Translations under genes and position numbers: made by a program
The notes under the pieces: model-generated
Told to the model about the DNA's origin: nothing
Database searches by the model: none
The model's input: the letters and a program-made list of their open reading frames with translations, nothing else
DNA from: Neolewinella agarilytica
GTDB taxonomy: Bacteria > Bacteroidota > Bacteroidia > Chitinophagales > Saprospiraceae
Assembly: GCF_900110645.1 (NCBI RefSeq)
Contig: NZ_FOFB01000041.1
Coordinates: forward strand, 1-39,627
Reading direction: 5' to 3'
Length of the DNA: 39,627 bases
Shown here: one piece after another, positions 1 through 7,474 of the stretch
Layout of the letters: the number at the start of each line of letters is the position of its first letter
Numbering within the stretch: the first letter of the stretch is position 1

Positions 1-1
1 T

Positions 2-79
2 GAGCGGTTGCCGGACCACCCTGTTAATGGGCTGGAGGCGTTACTGCCGGGGGAATGGGGTAAGGATGGTGAGGTGTAG
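2..79 (+). CDS. IS66-family transposase, C-terminal tail (partial)
   Basis: An open frame enters from the left edge and ends at TAG 77-79. Its 25 residues include the run LPDHPVNGLEALLPGEW. This resembles the C-terminal end of IS66-type transposases, where a 'LP.HP.nr.eeLLP..W' pattern precedes the stop. Only the tail is present, so no catalytic residue can be checked. About 16 bp after the stop the sequence reads GGTTAC (90-95). IS66 ends begin GTAA and so end in TTAC on this strand, which makes 95 a plausible right end of the element. The segment is GC-rich compared with the gene that follows. The family call rests on one short motif and is tentative. Confidence 0.5.
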   Translation, partial: ERLPDHPVNGLEALLPGEWGKDGEV

Positions 80-829
80 TTGGTCGGATGGTTACTATTA
101 AACGACCAGCTGTTCAATCTCGACCAAACACTCGAAGAAGGAGAAGAGCCCTCTAACCAATACCTGATGGATCGTGCCAGTTTGCTCACGCAGCAGGCTG
201 AGGCTTTCACGGAATTAACGTCCTTGCTCGATCAGAAGCAACATGATTTTCAGGACTTGATTGCCCAATTAAATCGAGACAATGAAAAAACACTTACTTC
301 CATTGATGCAAGCACGGCGACGAAATCAGTAAATCGATTGTACTTTGCTACTGTAGGGGCAGGTATGAAAAATTTGCCAACTGCTGCTGCGTCTGCCCTA
401 CGCAAAATAGCGGAAAGCTGCCCTGAGCAATTTGGATCGGCCGTCGGTCGGTCACAATCTATTTTAATTCACTATGAAAAACCTTTTGAACCCTCAAAAG
501 AATGTAGCGGAGGGAAAAAAGAGGAATTGAAATCCCACTATGACACCTATATCGAAAAGACGGATTTACTTGACGAAAACTTAAACACGAAAGATGTTCA
601 CATCTACCCCAACCCTGCAACGGGGCAATTCACCATTCAGGTGCCACAGAATGAAAGTTCAGTAAAGTGGAAGGTAGACCTCTTTAACGCAAGAGGACAG
701 ACGCTTCAAACACATACGATACAGGGAAGTCAACTGCAAATGGACGCGAGTGAGCTTTCATCTGGCGTTTACTGGCTAAGGCTGCAATTTGAAGGACAAA
801 GTATCAGTAAACGAGTTGTTATAAAATAG
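80..829 (+). pseudogene. 5'-truncated T9SS cargo protein, C-terminal remnant
   Basis: The open frame runs from just after an in-frame TAG (77-79) to 829 and has no convincing start, only a TTG at 80 and a first ATG at 167. Residues 30-70 look helical. Residues 105-130 carry an 'ALRKIAESCP' stretch like those in the C-terminal part of large repetitive secreted Bacteroidota proteins. Residues 174-249 form a typical type A T9SS sorting tail: YPNP at 176-179, then GQ.LQ, ELSSGVYWLRL and a basic end in VVIK. The missing signal peptide and N-terminus, plus the adjoining transposase tail, suggest that an insertion sequence split a larger gene at about position 95. It could instead be a short gene with a TTG start, but then it would lack a secretion signal. 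Confidence 0.6.
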
Positions 830-837
830 CTTATTTT

Positions 838-865
838 GGGGCTAGCTTAATATCAGGCTAGCCCC
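838..865 (+). terminator. Stem-loop after the T9SS remnant
   Basis: GGGGCTAGC (838-846) and GCTAGCCCC (857-865) form a perfect 9-bp stem with a 10-nt loop, starting 9 bp after the stop codon. The downstream T content is weak, so termination may be partial. It separates the remnant from the gene starting at 881. Confidence 0.6.
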
Positions 866-880
866 ATCTATTATGTACAA

Positions 881-2596
881 ATGACAAAAACCATCCCTCT
901 CTTCCTATTCCTCTGTCTTAGCAGCAGCATTTTCGCCCAATTTTATGATAATCATTGGATGATGGGCTATGAAGGAGGCGACCGATCTCCACCGAATGAT
1001 TCCTTCGGTGTTTCTATCCTTAGTTTTTATGATGCTGAGTTAAAAATTGAGGACAACCAAACAATTGATCTATTTTTTGACATTAGTGGAAATAGTTTTT
1101 CCAATTATACCGGAGATTTATTACTTTATTCAAACAACAGAGAAGTAAGAAATATAGAAGACCAGCCCATTACTAATGGCATACTTGAAGAAAATGGATT
1201 TTCAGAACAAGCTGCCCCCCAAACTTTCACTTTTTTACCCTTCGATTTTTCAAACTTGGTCCACTATGTACAAATGACCTATTCAGATGATCCACCTTCT
1301 AGGGGACAAAACTTATCAACTTCCTTTATCAAGACAAATGGAGTAGAAGAAATTTACAATAAGATAGAAAACATTTTAACAGATTCTCTTAACAGAGGCC
1401 AACTTACGGCATGCCGCCATGCTAATGGTCGGGACTGGTGGGTATTAGTTCCGTTCCTTAATCAACCGGTCATTTATTCCGTGCTATTAAATCCTGAAGG
1501 TGTTACGCTAGTAGACACCATAGTAGTAACACACGTCATGCAGAGTGGGCTCGGCCAGGCTAAATTTTCTCCCGATGGCAATCATTACGTCCGCTACAAT
1601 AAAGTAAACTTAGGACAAGATGATTATTTAGACATCTTCGATTTTGATCGAAACACGGGTAAAGTGTCTAATCATCTGCATACGACTATCAGCGCAAATG
1701 CAAATGCTGGCGGGGTAGCCATTTCCCCATCCTCCCAGTATCTATACGTTTCTCACTATAACCATGTCTTGCAATACGACCTTTGGGCTGATGATGTTTT
1801 TGCCAGCATGGATACGGTAGCTACCTATGATGGGTATACTGAATGGAATTTCTTTCACAGTCGATTCTTTATGGGTCAGCTGGCCCCCGACGGCAAAATC
1901 TATATGAACAATGCCTCTGGGGTAAAAACACTGCACGTCATAGAATACCCGGACAGGAAAGGAGAAGCCTGTGACGTCCGGCAGCACTCCATCCAACTCC
2001 CTAACAACAACTCATTTACGCTAGCTAATCACCCCCACTATCGCCTTGGGCCCATCGATGGCAGTCCTGCTGACTCTTTAGGCATTGACAATCTCCCTCG
2101 CGCCTACTACCGCATAGATAGAAACGCCGAAGACACCCTGAATTTTCATTTTCAGGATTTGAGTTTTTATGAGGCGGGGAACTGGTCCTGGACCTTTGGG
2201 GATGGCGGTAGCAGCAACGAGCGGCATCCGGATCATACTTTCGCTGGCCCGGGCATTTACGAAGTCTGTTTGACGGTAAGTAATGAGCTGGGTAGCGATA
2301 CCCACTGCCGGACGATAGAGTTGGGTACGGTAGGTCTGGATGATCCCAGCACCCTGACTTTCTCCACTTTCCCGAACCCCGTGCAAGATGTCCTGGTGTT
2401 TGATCTCGGTGATTATCTTCCGCTAAATGGTCAGTTTAAGCTCTACGATGCAGTAGGCAGAGAAGTATTCTCTCAGCAAGTGCTCTACCGGCAGGCCAGT
2501 TTTAATCTGGGCCATTTGGTGCCCGGCGTCTATTATTATAGCTTCTGGGATCAGGGGCGGCAGATTGGGCGGGGGAAAGTGGTGCGGGGAGAGTAA
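881..2596 (+). CDS. Secreted PKD-domain protein with T9SS sorting tail
   Basis: The 571-residue protein starts with a clear signal peptide (residues 1-19, hydrophobic core LFLFLCLSSS, cleavage after IFA). Residues 20-420 look like a beta-rich repeat or propeller region, with stretches such as GQAKFSPDG, VAISPSSQYLYVSHY and MGQLAPDGKIYM that recall WD40/PD40-like blades. A PKD domain lies at about 433-480 (WSWTFGDGGSS, then GIYEVCLTVSN). Residues 495-571 are a type A T9SS tail (FPNP, GQFKLYDAVGRE, LVPGVYYYSF). It is therefore predicted to cross the inner membrane by Sec and the outer membrane by T9SS, ending on the surface or outside. The substrate is unknown. The first half is noticeably AT-rich compared with later genes. 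Confidence 0.85.
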   Translation: MTKTIPLFLFLCLSSSIFAQFYDNHWMMGYEGGDRSPPNDSFGVSILSFYDAELKIEDNQTIDLFFDISGNSFSNYTGDLLLYSNNREVRNIEDQPITNGILEENGFSEQAAPQTFTFLPFDFSNLVHYVQMTYSDDPPSRGQNLSTSFIKTNGVEEIYNKIENILTDSLNRGQLTACRHANGRDWWVLVPFLNQPVIYSVLLNPEGVTLVDTIVVTHVMQSGLGQAKFSPDGNHYVRYNKVNLGQDDYLDIFDFDRNTGKVSNHLHTTISANANAGGVAISPSSQYLYVSHYNHVLQYDLWADDVFASMDTVATYDGYTEWNFFHSRFFMGQLAPDGKIYMNNASGVKTLHVIEYPDRKGEACDVRQHSIQLPNNNSFTLANHPHYRLGPIDGSPADSLGIDNLPRAYYRIDRNAEDTLNFHFQDLSFYEAGNWSWTFGDGGSSNERHPDHTFAGPGIYEVCLTVSNELGSDTHCRTIELGTVGLDDPSTLTFSTFPNPVQDVLVFDLGDYLPLNGQFKLYDAVGREVFSQQVLYRQASFNLGHLVPGVYYYSFWDQGRQIGRGKVVRGE

Positions 2597-2660
2597 ATAC
2601 GTTTCAACTGACCGAACCTTCAGCCCAATACCGTACTTTTAGCCTCAAACCACCCACATT

Positions 2661-4745
2661 TTGGAAAAAGATCTGGTAAAGAGAGACACCTCCTGGCTGC
2701 ATTTTAATGCCCGGGTATTGCAAGAGGCCAAGGACCCCAGAGTTCCACTCTATGAGCGCATCAAGTTTTTGGCGATCTATAGCTCCAACCTGGACGAATT
2801 TTACCGGGTACGGGTGAGTAGCCTTAGGCAGTTCAAAAAAATACCGAAGGAGCAGCGGCGGGAGTTATTCTCCTTCAAGCCGAAGAAAGAACTGAAAACC
2901 ATCCGTAAGATGGTACAGGCGCAGCAAAAGGAGTTTGGGCGTATCTTCCGGGAGGAGATTCTTCCTCAGTTGAAGGAAGAGAACATCCACTTAATTCATG
3001 GAGATGAGATGAATGAGGAACAGGCGGTCTTTGCCGCTGAGTACTTTGACAAAAACATCCAACCGCACCTGGACCTTCATTGGCTGCCCGGAGCAGACGA
3101 CGATAACTCCGAGCTGCCCTTTCTGAAGAGCGGGCAACTCTGTTTGGCGGTAAATTTTGACGAGGAGGACGCCCGGGGGGCGGAAGAAGTCGCCCTCGTT
3201 CCCCTTCCCGGAAAGAAGCTTCCACGTTTTGTCGTGCTACCCAGTCCGGCTTCAGAGCCCGAAGGATACTACGTAATTTTCACCGACAGTATCATCCGGG
3301 CTAATCTCAGCCGATGGCTGGACCGCAAAGTAGAATTTGGCTACGCCATTAAGCTTAGCCGGGACGCAGAGTTGTACATTGATAATGAGTTTGACGGAGA
3401 GCTGCACCAGAAAATCGAAAGCCGGCTTGCTGAGCGGGACGACGGGCTCCCTACCCGTTTCCTTTTTGACTCCAACATGCCCAAAGCCCTGAAGAAGCGG
3501 CTGAAGGCGGCGCTCAATCTGTCCAAATACGATATGATTCCCGGTGGGCGGTACCACAACTTCATGGACTTTTTCGGATTTCCCCTGCCCGAAGGGCGGG
3601 AGGATTTGCGGTATCCCGACTACCCACCGCTACCCCACCCCCGGTTGGCAAATGCTGAAAGTTTGTTCGACGCGATTGAAGCCAGCGATATTCTGTTGAA
3701 TTTTCCTTATCAGCAATACGATTACGTACCGGCCCTGATCAGGGAAGCAGCCTTACATCCGGAGGTAAAGACCATACAGATAACACTTTACCGGGTGGCG
3801 GGTAAATCTGCCGTTGTTAAGGAACTGCTCAATGCCCTGAAGTCAGGTAAGAAGGTAGAAGCTTTTGTAGAGACCAAAGCCCGTTTTGATGAAGCCAGCA
3901 ACCTCTATTGGGGCAAAGAGCTGGAAGAGGCTGGGGCTTATGTCCGCTACAGTTACCCAGCCGTGAAGGTACACACGAAATTGCTGCACATTTTGCGGGA
4001 AAGCGCCGAAGGAGAAACTATCCATTACACTTACATTGGCACCGGCAACTTTAATGAGAAAACGGCCAGGCTGTACACCGATCATGCTTTGCTAAGTTGC
4101 CGACCTGTCCTGGGGCAAGACGTAAAAAAAGTGTTTAGCCTGCTCAAAGGGAAACTGATTCTTCCGAACTGCGACAAATTACTGGTGGCTCCCTTTTCGC
4201 TACAGTCTGAAATGGTTCGTCTGATCGACGAAGAAATTGCCCACGCCAAAGCGGGTAAGCATGCTTACCTCTTCCTCAAAATGAACAGCCTGGAGGAAGA
4301 AGGAATGATTGCCAAAATCCGGGAGGCCGCAGCGGCGGGCGTGGAAGTTCGCATGATCGTGCGGGGAATCTGCCGTCTGGTGCCCGGCCCGGATGAAAAT
4401 ATTGAGATTATCTCCATTATCGACCGCTTCCTGGAACATGCCCGCATTTTTATTTTTGGAGGTGATGAGGTAGAAAAAGTCTTTATCGGTTCAGCTGACT
4501 GGATGAGTCGGAATCTCTTTCGTCGCGTAGAAGTGGTAACGCCCATTGAAGACCCGCTGCTTCGGCTGGAAATCCGACGAATCATGGACATGCAATGGAG
4601 AGACAACCAGAAGGCTCGCATCATCTCCCAAAAGAACCTGAACAAATACCGGAAGGTCACCACGGGAGAAACACGTTACCGGGCGCAGGAGGACATTTAC
4701 AACTACTATCATCGCCGGCTAATTGAAATCGAGGCTGACGTATAG
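2661..4745 (+). CDS. ppk1: Polyphosphate kinase 1
   Basis: Polyphosphate kinase 1 reversibly transfers the terminal phosphate of ATP onto long-chain polyphosphate. The 694-residue length fits the family. The N-terminal domain opens with SWLHFNARVL and SSNLDEFYRVRV, the usual PPK1 start. The catalytic domains show the phosphorylated histidine region KVHTKL (His438) followed by YIGTGNFNEKTARLYTDH, and the second histidine in RFLEHARIF (His593) followed by IGSADWMSRN. These match E. coli His435 and His592 closely. The start is TTG at 2661: an in-frame TAG at 2640-2642 leaves only TTG or ATT, and no ATG precedes the conserved region. It stands alone, 64 bp after the T9SS gene, with a loose -7-like TACTTTTA upstream. 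Confidence 0.95.
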   Translation: MEKDLVKRDTSWLHFNARVLQEAKDPRVPLYERIKFLAIYSSNLDEFYRVRVSSLRQFKKIPKEQRRELFSFKPKKELKTIRKMVQAQQKEFGRIFREEILPQLKEENIHLIHGDEMNEEQAVFAAEYFDKNIQPHLDLHWLPGADDDNSELPFLKSGQLCLAVNFDEEDARGAEEVALVPLPGKKLPRFVVLPSPASEPEGYYVIFTDSIIRANLSRWLDRKVEFGYAIKLSRDAELYIDNEFDGELHQKIESRLAERDDGLPTRFLFDSNMPKALKKRLKAALNLSKYDMIPGGRYHNFMDFFGFPLPEGREDLRYPDYPPLPHPRLANAESLFDAIEASDILLNFPYQQYDYVPALIREAALHPEVKTIQITLYRVAGKSAVVKELLNALKSGKKVEAFVETKARFDEASNLYWGKELEEAGAYVRYSYPAVKVHTKLLHILRESAEGETIHYTYIGTGNFNEKTARLYTDHALLSCRPVLGQDVKKVFSLLKGKLILPNCDKLLVAPFSLQSEMVRLIDEEIAHAKAGKHAYLFLKMNSLEEEGMIAKIREAAAAGVEVRMIVRGICRLVPGPDENIEIISIIDRFLEHARIFIFGGDEVEKVFIGSADWMSRNLFRRVEVVTPIEDPLLRLEIRRIMDMQWRDNQKARIISQKNLNKYRKVTTGETRYRAQEDIYNYYHRRLIEIEADV

Positions 4746-5013
4746 CTTTCGTTTTCAGATGCCTTAGGTTTTCTTACTACAGCCCGCTTTTGACGGCTGG
4801 TTATCAGGGGATTTACGACCCAAAGCCATTCATTTCCCTGTTTTCAAAAAAAAGTGCAAAAAATCTTATTTCAGCGACCATCTATAAAGCGGTAGGATTA
4901 TCCGACCTGGTGGGTAAATCGCCAAAAACGCAGCGATCTAGCGCTCGAAACCAAATTAAATTTTACATTAAGAACGACATTGCGTTACAAACGAACAATT
5001 ATTTCGTCAAATA

Positions 5014-5044
5014 TTGTGTCGTAAGGGTTTTAGACCGACCTTTG
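5014..5044 (+). promoter_or_regulatory. Promoter of the 69-aa protein gene
   Basis: TTG at 5014-5016 is followed after exactly 20 bp by GACCTTTG (5037-5044), one base from the Bacteroidota -7 element TAnnTTTG. Transcription would start near 5050, giving a leader of about 80 nt. Confidence 0.5.
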
Positions 5045-5048
5045 CGGC

Positions 5049-5086
5049 GTGAAAACGGAAGGTTCGGATAAGGGGCCTGTTTTCAC
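5049..5086 (+). promoter_or_regulatory. 5' leader stem-loop
   Basis: GTGAAAAC (5049-5056) and GTTTTCAC (5079-5086) form a perfect 8-bp stem with a 22-nt loop. With the predicted start near 5050, the transcript would begin at or inside this hairpin, an arrangement known to protect mRNA 5' ends. Whether it does so here is inference. Confidence 0.45.
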
Positions 5087-5129
5087 TACTATTTTAACTT
5101 GATTTAAGTGATCCCAAAATTATTGAATT

Positions 5130-5339
5130 ATGCGTGCATCTCAGAAAATTGCTATTAACAACAGTTACCGTATGACCCCGGCTCAGCGCCGTCTATCCGC
5201 AGGAGCTACTGGCCCTGCAGGTATGCGTCAGTCCGCTCGCCGGAGTGTTCTTCCCCGTGCCCGCAAGGCAGAATTTGCCGCCGCTATTACCGGCAGCCTT
5301 TTAATCATCAGCCTGATCATTGGCCTGTTAGCGCTGTAA
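5130..5339 (+). CDS. Small basic single-pass membrane protein (unknown)
   Basis: The 69-residue protein has a basic, Arg-rich N-terminal 46 residues (at least nine Arg and two Lys) and a hydrophobic C-terminal segment at about 49-69 (ITGSLLIISLIIGLLAL). That is the layout of a tail-anchored or single-pass membrane peptide with a cytoplasmic basic domain. I do not recognise the family. The gene is a complete stand-alone unit: a near-consensus promoter at 5014-5044, a leader hairpin, ATG at 5130, and a strong intrinsic terminator 44 bp after the stop. That architecture supports it as a real, probably well-expressed gene. The alternative is that the transcript acts as an RNA and the frame is incidental, which the clean membrane segment argues against. 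Confidence 0.65.
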   Translation: MRASQKIAINNSYRMTPAQRRLSAGATGPAGMRQSARRSVLPRARKAEFAAAITGSLLIISLIIGLLAL

Positions 5340-5382
5340 GAAATCAGCTGATTAGATTGTGTGATGAATGATGAATGATTTG

Positions 5383-5414
5383 GCCCGTCTCCTTTGTGGA
5401 GACGGGCTTTTTTT
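5383..5414 (+). terminator. Strong intrinsic terminator
   Basis: GCCCGTCTCC (5383-5392) pairs perfectly with GGAGACGGGC (5398-5407) around a 5-nt loop, followed by seven T residues (5408-5414). It ends the transcript of the 69-aa protein gene. Confidence 0.9.
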
Positions 5415-5454
5415 GGTCTCGCTAAAAAAAATAGAACATCTTTTGCCTTTATGC

Positions 5455-5485
5455 TTGTCCAGATTTACCAAAGGAATTACCTTTG
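5455..5485 (+). promoter_or_regulatory. Promoter of tRNA-Ser
   Basis: TTG at 5455-5457, then 20 bp, then TACCTTTG (5478-5485): an exact match to the Bacteroidota primary-sigma consensus. The predicted start is about 6 bp upstream of the mature tRNA 5' end at 5498. Confidence 0.8.
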
Positions 5486-5497
5486 CGCCCCATAACC

Positions 5498-5582
5498 GGA
5501 GGAATGGCAGAGCGGTTTAATGCACCGGTCTTGAAAACCGACGTGGTGAAAGCCACCGGGGGTTCGAATCCCTCTTCCTCCG
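5498..5582 (+). tRNA. tRNA-Ser (anticodon TGA)
   Basis: The acceptor arm GGAGGAA (5498-5504) pairs with TTCCTCC (5575-5581), with discriminator G at 5582. The D region (TGGCAGAGCGGTTTAATGCA) is typical. The anticodon loop CTTGAAA carries TGA and is flanked by CCGGT and ACCGA (outermost pair mismatched). A long variable arm (CGTGGTGAAAGCCACCG) is diagnostic of serine tRNA. The T arm is GGGGGTTCGAATCCCTC. The 3' CCA is not encoded. It decodes UCA and, with wobble, other UCN codons. It has its own promoter and a terminator hairpin immediately downstream. Confidence 0.97.
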
Positions 5583-5729
5583 CATCCGTTTTTCGGAGAA
5601 GGCCTGGCCGCGCAAGCGGCTGGGCCTTTGTTGTATCCGGACGTCGGAAACGAGGCACGAGTTTCCGTAAGTCCGGATGCAACAAAGGCCCTAACTCCTT
5701 CGAGTCTGGCCTTCTCCGAAAAACGGATG
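5583..5729. repeat. 147-bp three-tier inverted repeat next to tRNA-Ser
   Basis: Three nested pairs share one centre. 5583-5604 pairs with 5708-5729 (22 bp perfect). 5622-5642 pairs with 5671-5691 (21 bp, one G-T). GGAAAC 5646-5651 pairs with GTTTCC 5661-5666. The left half contains the tRNA terminator. The right half is essentially an inverted copy of the terminator flanks with a diverged middle. The whole could fold as a cruciform or long RNA hairpin. Origin by inverted duplication of the terminator region is inference. Confidence 0.8.
5598..5634 (+). terminator. Terminator hairpin of tRNA-Ser
   Basis: Bases 5599-5611 pair with 5616-5628 around the loop GCAA (two G-T pairs, otherwise Watson-Crick), followed by TGTTGT. 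This is the left core of a larger inverted repeat (5583-5729) and probably the site where tRNA-Ser transcription ends. Confidence 0.65.
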
Positions 5730-5748
5730 TGTCCTTTAACCCACGACA

Positions 5749-5772
5749 GGGATGGCGCGAAAGCGCAATCCC
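5749..5772. repeat. Hairpin with GAAA tetraloop
   Basis: GGGAT-g-GCGC (5749-5758) pairs with GCGC-a-ATCCC (5763-5772) around a GAAA loop (5759-5762), giving nine pairs and one G/A mismatch. A second hairpin follows at 5803-5819 (GCGGCGC, TAA, GCGCCGC). Both lie in the gene-free block after tRNA-Ser. Confidence 0.6.
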
Positions 5773-5842
5773 GTTTCAAGAAAGGAACAACCTTCCTCCA
5801 TTGCGGCGCTAAGCGCCGCGCAGTTGCTTGATCAACTCCTTA

Positions 5843-5904
5843 CCCCGGATTACGTCGCTATGCGACTTCATCCGGGGCTAAGGAGGTTTGACCACTGCGT
5901 GGTC
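5843..5904 (+). repeat. Two-hairpin intergenic repeat, copy 1
   Basis: Hairpin A is a nested palindrome: CCCCGGAT (5843-5850), 3-nt bulge, GTCGC, loop TAT, GCGAC, 3-nt bulge, ATCCGGGG (5870-5877). The spacer CTAAGGAGGTTT follows. Hairpin B is GACCAC (5890-5895), TGC, GTGGTC (5899-5904). This is the most symmetrical of the copies. Confidence 0.8.
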
Positions 5905-5942
5905 GTTCATATACCACCTGCTAGTATTTCTTCCATTCTTTA

Positions 5943-6004
5943 ACCCGCAGAACGTCCCTGCGCGACTTCATCCGGGGCTAAGGATGTTTGACCACTACGT
6001 GGTC
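5943..6004 (+). repeat. Two-hairpin intergenic repeat, copy 2
   Basis: Same unit as 5843-5904. The 5' arm of hairpin A is degenerate, but the right part (GCGACTTCATCCGGGGCTAA) is identical. Hairpin B keeps both 6-bp arms with the loop changed from TGC to TAC (5990-6004). Confidence 0.75.
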
Positions 6005-6017
6005 TTGCATACCCACC

Positions 6018-6054
6018 AACCACGCAGTGGTCAAAGGTCCTTAACGCGGGGTAA
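6018..6054 (-). repeat. Two-hairpin intergenic repeat, short inverted copy
   Basis: Read on the minus strand this begins TTACCCCG and continues AAGGACCTTTGACCAC, TGC, GTGGT. It is the unit without the inner part of hairpin A. It lies head-to-head with copy 2, only 13 bp away. Confidence 0.6.
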
Positions 6055-6147
6055 AACTCACGTAGCAAGATTTACCACGCGTGAGAAGATGCCACGTACA
6101 TTACATGACGGCGCTTGGCCCAGTCACCACCTATTCGCTCATCCTTG

Positions 6148-6209
6148 CTCCGGATTGCGTCGCTGCGCGACTTCATCCGGGGCTAAGGAGGTTTGACCAC
6201 TGCGTGATC
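6148..6209 (+). repeat. Two-hairpin intergenic repeat, copy 3
   Basis: Hairpin A is CTCCGGAT (6148-6155), GTCGC, TGC, GCGAC, ATCCGGGG (6175-6182), with one G-T outer pair. The spacer CTAAGGAGGTTT is identical to copy 1. Hairpin B is GACCAC, TGC, GTGATC, with one mismatch. Confidence 0.78.
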
Positions 6210-6313
6210 ATGCACTCCTTAAACGCCGCATCCCGACCCTTCCTGCAGAAGAAACAAACCCAAAGGTCGGGTGCTTGCGTTATAACCATTGCAACTCAAT
6301 CCAAGCAACCATC

Positions 6314-7411
6314 ATGTCCTACTTACGAGCTCCTCTCCTTCTTTTTGCCTTGCTGCTTTTGGCAGCCTGTAATAATGATCAATCGCCCGCCGTCACCGCT
6401 TCGGTGCAGGAAGGCAGCTCAGTTGATGCCTCGCCGGAGGCGCCAGCGGCTGAGACCAGCGAACGGAAAGAGCTCGACATTGTGGTAGAGACACCCGATG
6501 CGCCGGCCGATCCGCCCGAGCAGGAAGTTATAAAGCCAGCAACAGCACCGGTAGCTCAGACCATACAGAAGCCTGCGAAGGATGCTACCGTTACCAGAGA
6601 CAAGCCCGTCGTTGAACCAGCGCCCACACCTCCGGCGGTTACGCCGGCGCAGCCTGCTGCCACTGCTCCTTCAACTCCCACTGCACCCGCGACCGCGCCC
6701 CCTGCTGAGCCTGCCGAAGCGCCCGCAATTGTCCCCATTGAAGCGCCCACTGCTGCGGCCAAACCAAGCGCTCCTGATCACAGCAGTTGGAACAGTTTGC
6801 TACAAAAGCACGTAACCTCCTCCGGAAAAGTCAATTACGCCGGCTTCAAAAAAGACGAAGCCACACTCGATGCCTATCTGGCTAAGCTGGCTGAATCTAT
6901 CCCGCAAAGCGACTGGGGCCGCAAAACGTCGCTTGCTTATTGGATCAATGCTTACAACGCCTTCACCGTTAAGCGCATCCTCAAAGATTACCCGGTGAAC
7001 AGCATCACCGATCTGGACAGCGGAGACCCCTGGAAGGTTAAATGGATTACCCTCGACGGCAAAAGCTACAGCCTCAACAACATCGAGCACGACATCATTC
7101 GCCCGCGCTTCCAAGAGCCCCGCATTCACTTTGCCGTTAATTGCGCAGCGACCTCCTGCCCGCCCATCCCCAACCAGGCATTCACCGCTGGCAACCTCAA
7201 TGCTATGCTGGAAAGTGGTACCCGCCGCTTCATTAACAATCCGGCTTACAACCAAACAGAGGGCAACATTAAGGTCTCCAAAATCTTTGATTGGTACGGA
7301 GAGGACTTCGGTGACCTGCGGACCTACCTCAACCAATACCTGAAAACCCCAATCGCCGAAGGAACGGAAATTGGCTTTAAGGAATATGATTGGGCGCTTA
7401 ATAAGCAGTAA
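6314..7411 (+). CDS. DUF547 lipoprotein with Pro/Ala-rich linker
   Basis: I chose ATG 6314 because it places a lipoprotein signal at the N-terminus: hydrophobic LLLFALLLLAA followed by Cys19. A TTG at 6275 would add 13 residues in front of it. Residues 24-155 are a long, low-complexity Pro/Ala/Glu/Thr linker. Residues 157-365 are a DUF547 domain: VNYAGF, SLAYWINAYNAFTV, YSLNNIEHDIIRP, RIHFAVNCAATSCPPI and KIFDWYGEDF. The conserved Asn and Cys residues suggest a catalytic fold, but the family has no settled activity. The protein would be membrane-anchored with its globular domain held away by the linker. Its leader contains a 7-bp hairpin (6232-6271). Confidence 0.88.
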   Translation: MSYLRAPLLLFALLLLAACNNDQSPAVTASVQEGSSVDASPEAPAAETSERKELDIVVETPDAPADPPEQEVIKPATAPVAQTIQKPAKDATVTRDKPVVEPAPTPPAVTPAQPAATAPSTPTAPATAPPAEPAEAPAIVPIEAPTAAAKPSAPDHSSWNSLLQKHVTSSGKVNYAGFKKDEATLDAYLAKLAESIPQSDWGRKTSLAYWINAYNAFTVKRILKDYPVNSITDLDSGDPWKVKWITLDGKSYSLNNIEHDIIRPRFQEPRIHFAVNCAATSCPPIPNQAFTAGNLNAMLESGTRRFINNPAYNQTEGNIKVSKIFDWYGEDFGDLRTYLNQYLKTPIAEGTEIGFKEYDWALNKQ

Positions 7412-7474
7412 AGTAATCTCCTGGTTCTTGTAATCTGGCAGCCTGTCAAAACATAAGAGCACAAGACTATTTCC

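Larger units (their letters stand above)
4746..5129. other. Intergenic region between ppk1 and the microprotein gene
   Basis: This 384-bp AT-rich gap holds no convincing gene. A 93-codon frame at 4790-5071 has a TTG start and no recognisable features. The useful content is at the right end: a promoter-like pair at 5014-5044 and a leader hairpin at 5049-5086, both belonging to the small gene at 5130. Confidence 0.6.
5583..6313. other. Gene-free block of palindromic repeats after tRNA-Ser
   Basis: Several frames of 60-135 codons cross this 731-bp block, but they run through the repeats, overlap one another and have no protein-like features, so none is called. The block instead holds the 147-bp inverted repeat, at least two single hairpins, three direct and one inverted copy of a two-hairpin unit, an inverted pair CTCACG/CGTGAG (6057-6085), and a hairpin CCCGACC/GGTCGGG (6232-6271) just upstream of the next gene. 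Confidence 0.7.

Noticed and set aside
4790..5071. 93-codon frame after ppk1
   Set aside because: It starts with TTG, has no domain, signal or membrane segment, and runs through the promoter of the small gene at 5130.
5843..6209. Possible CRISPR array
   Set aside because: Units are about 62 bp, irregularly spaced (100 and 205 bp), one is inverted, and there are no cas genes.
5483..6488. Several overlapping frames of 60-135 codons across the tRNA and the repeat block
   Set aside because: They cross the tRNA and palindromes on both strands, share repeated peptide stretches created by the DNA repeats, and show no protein features.
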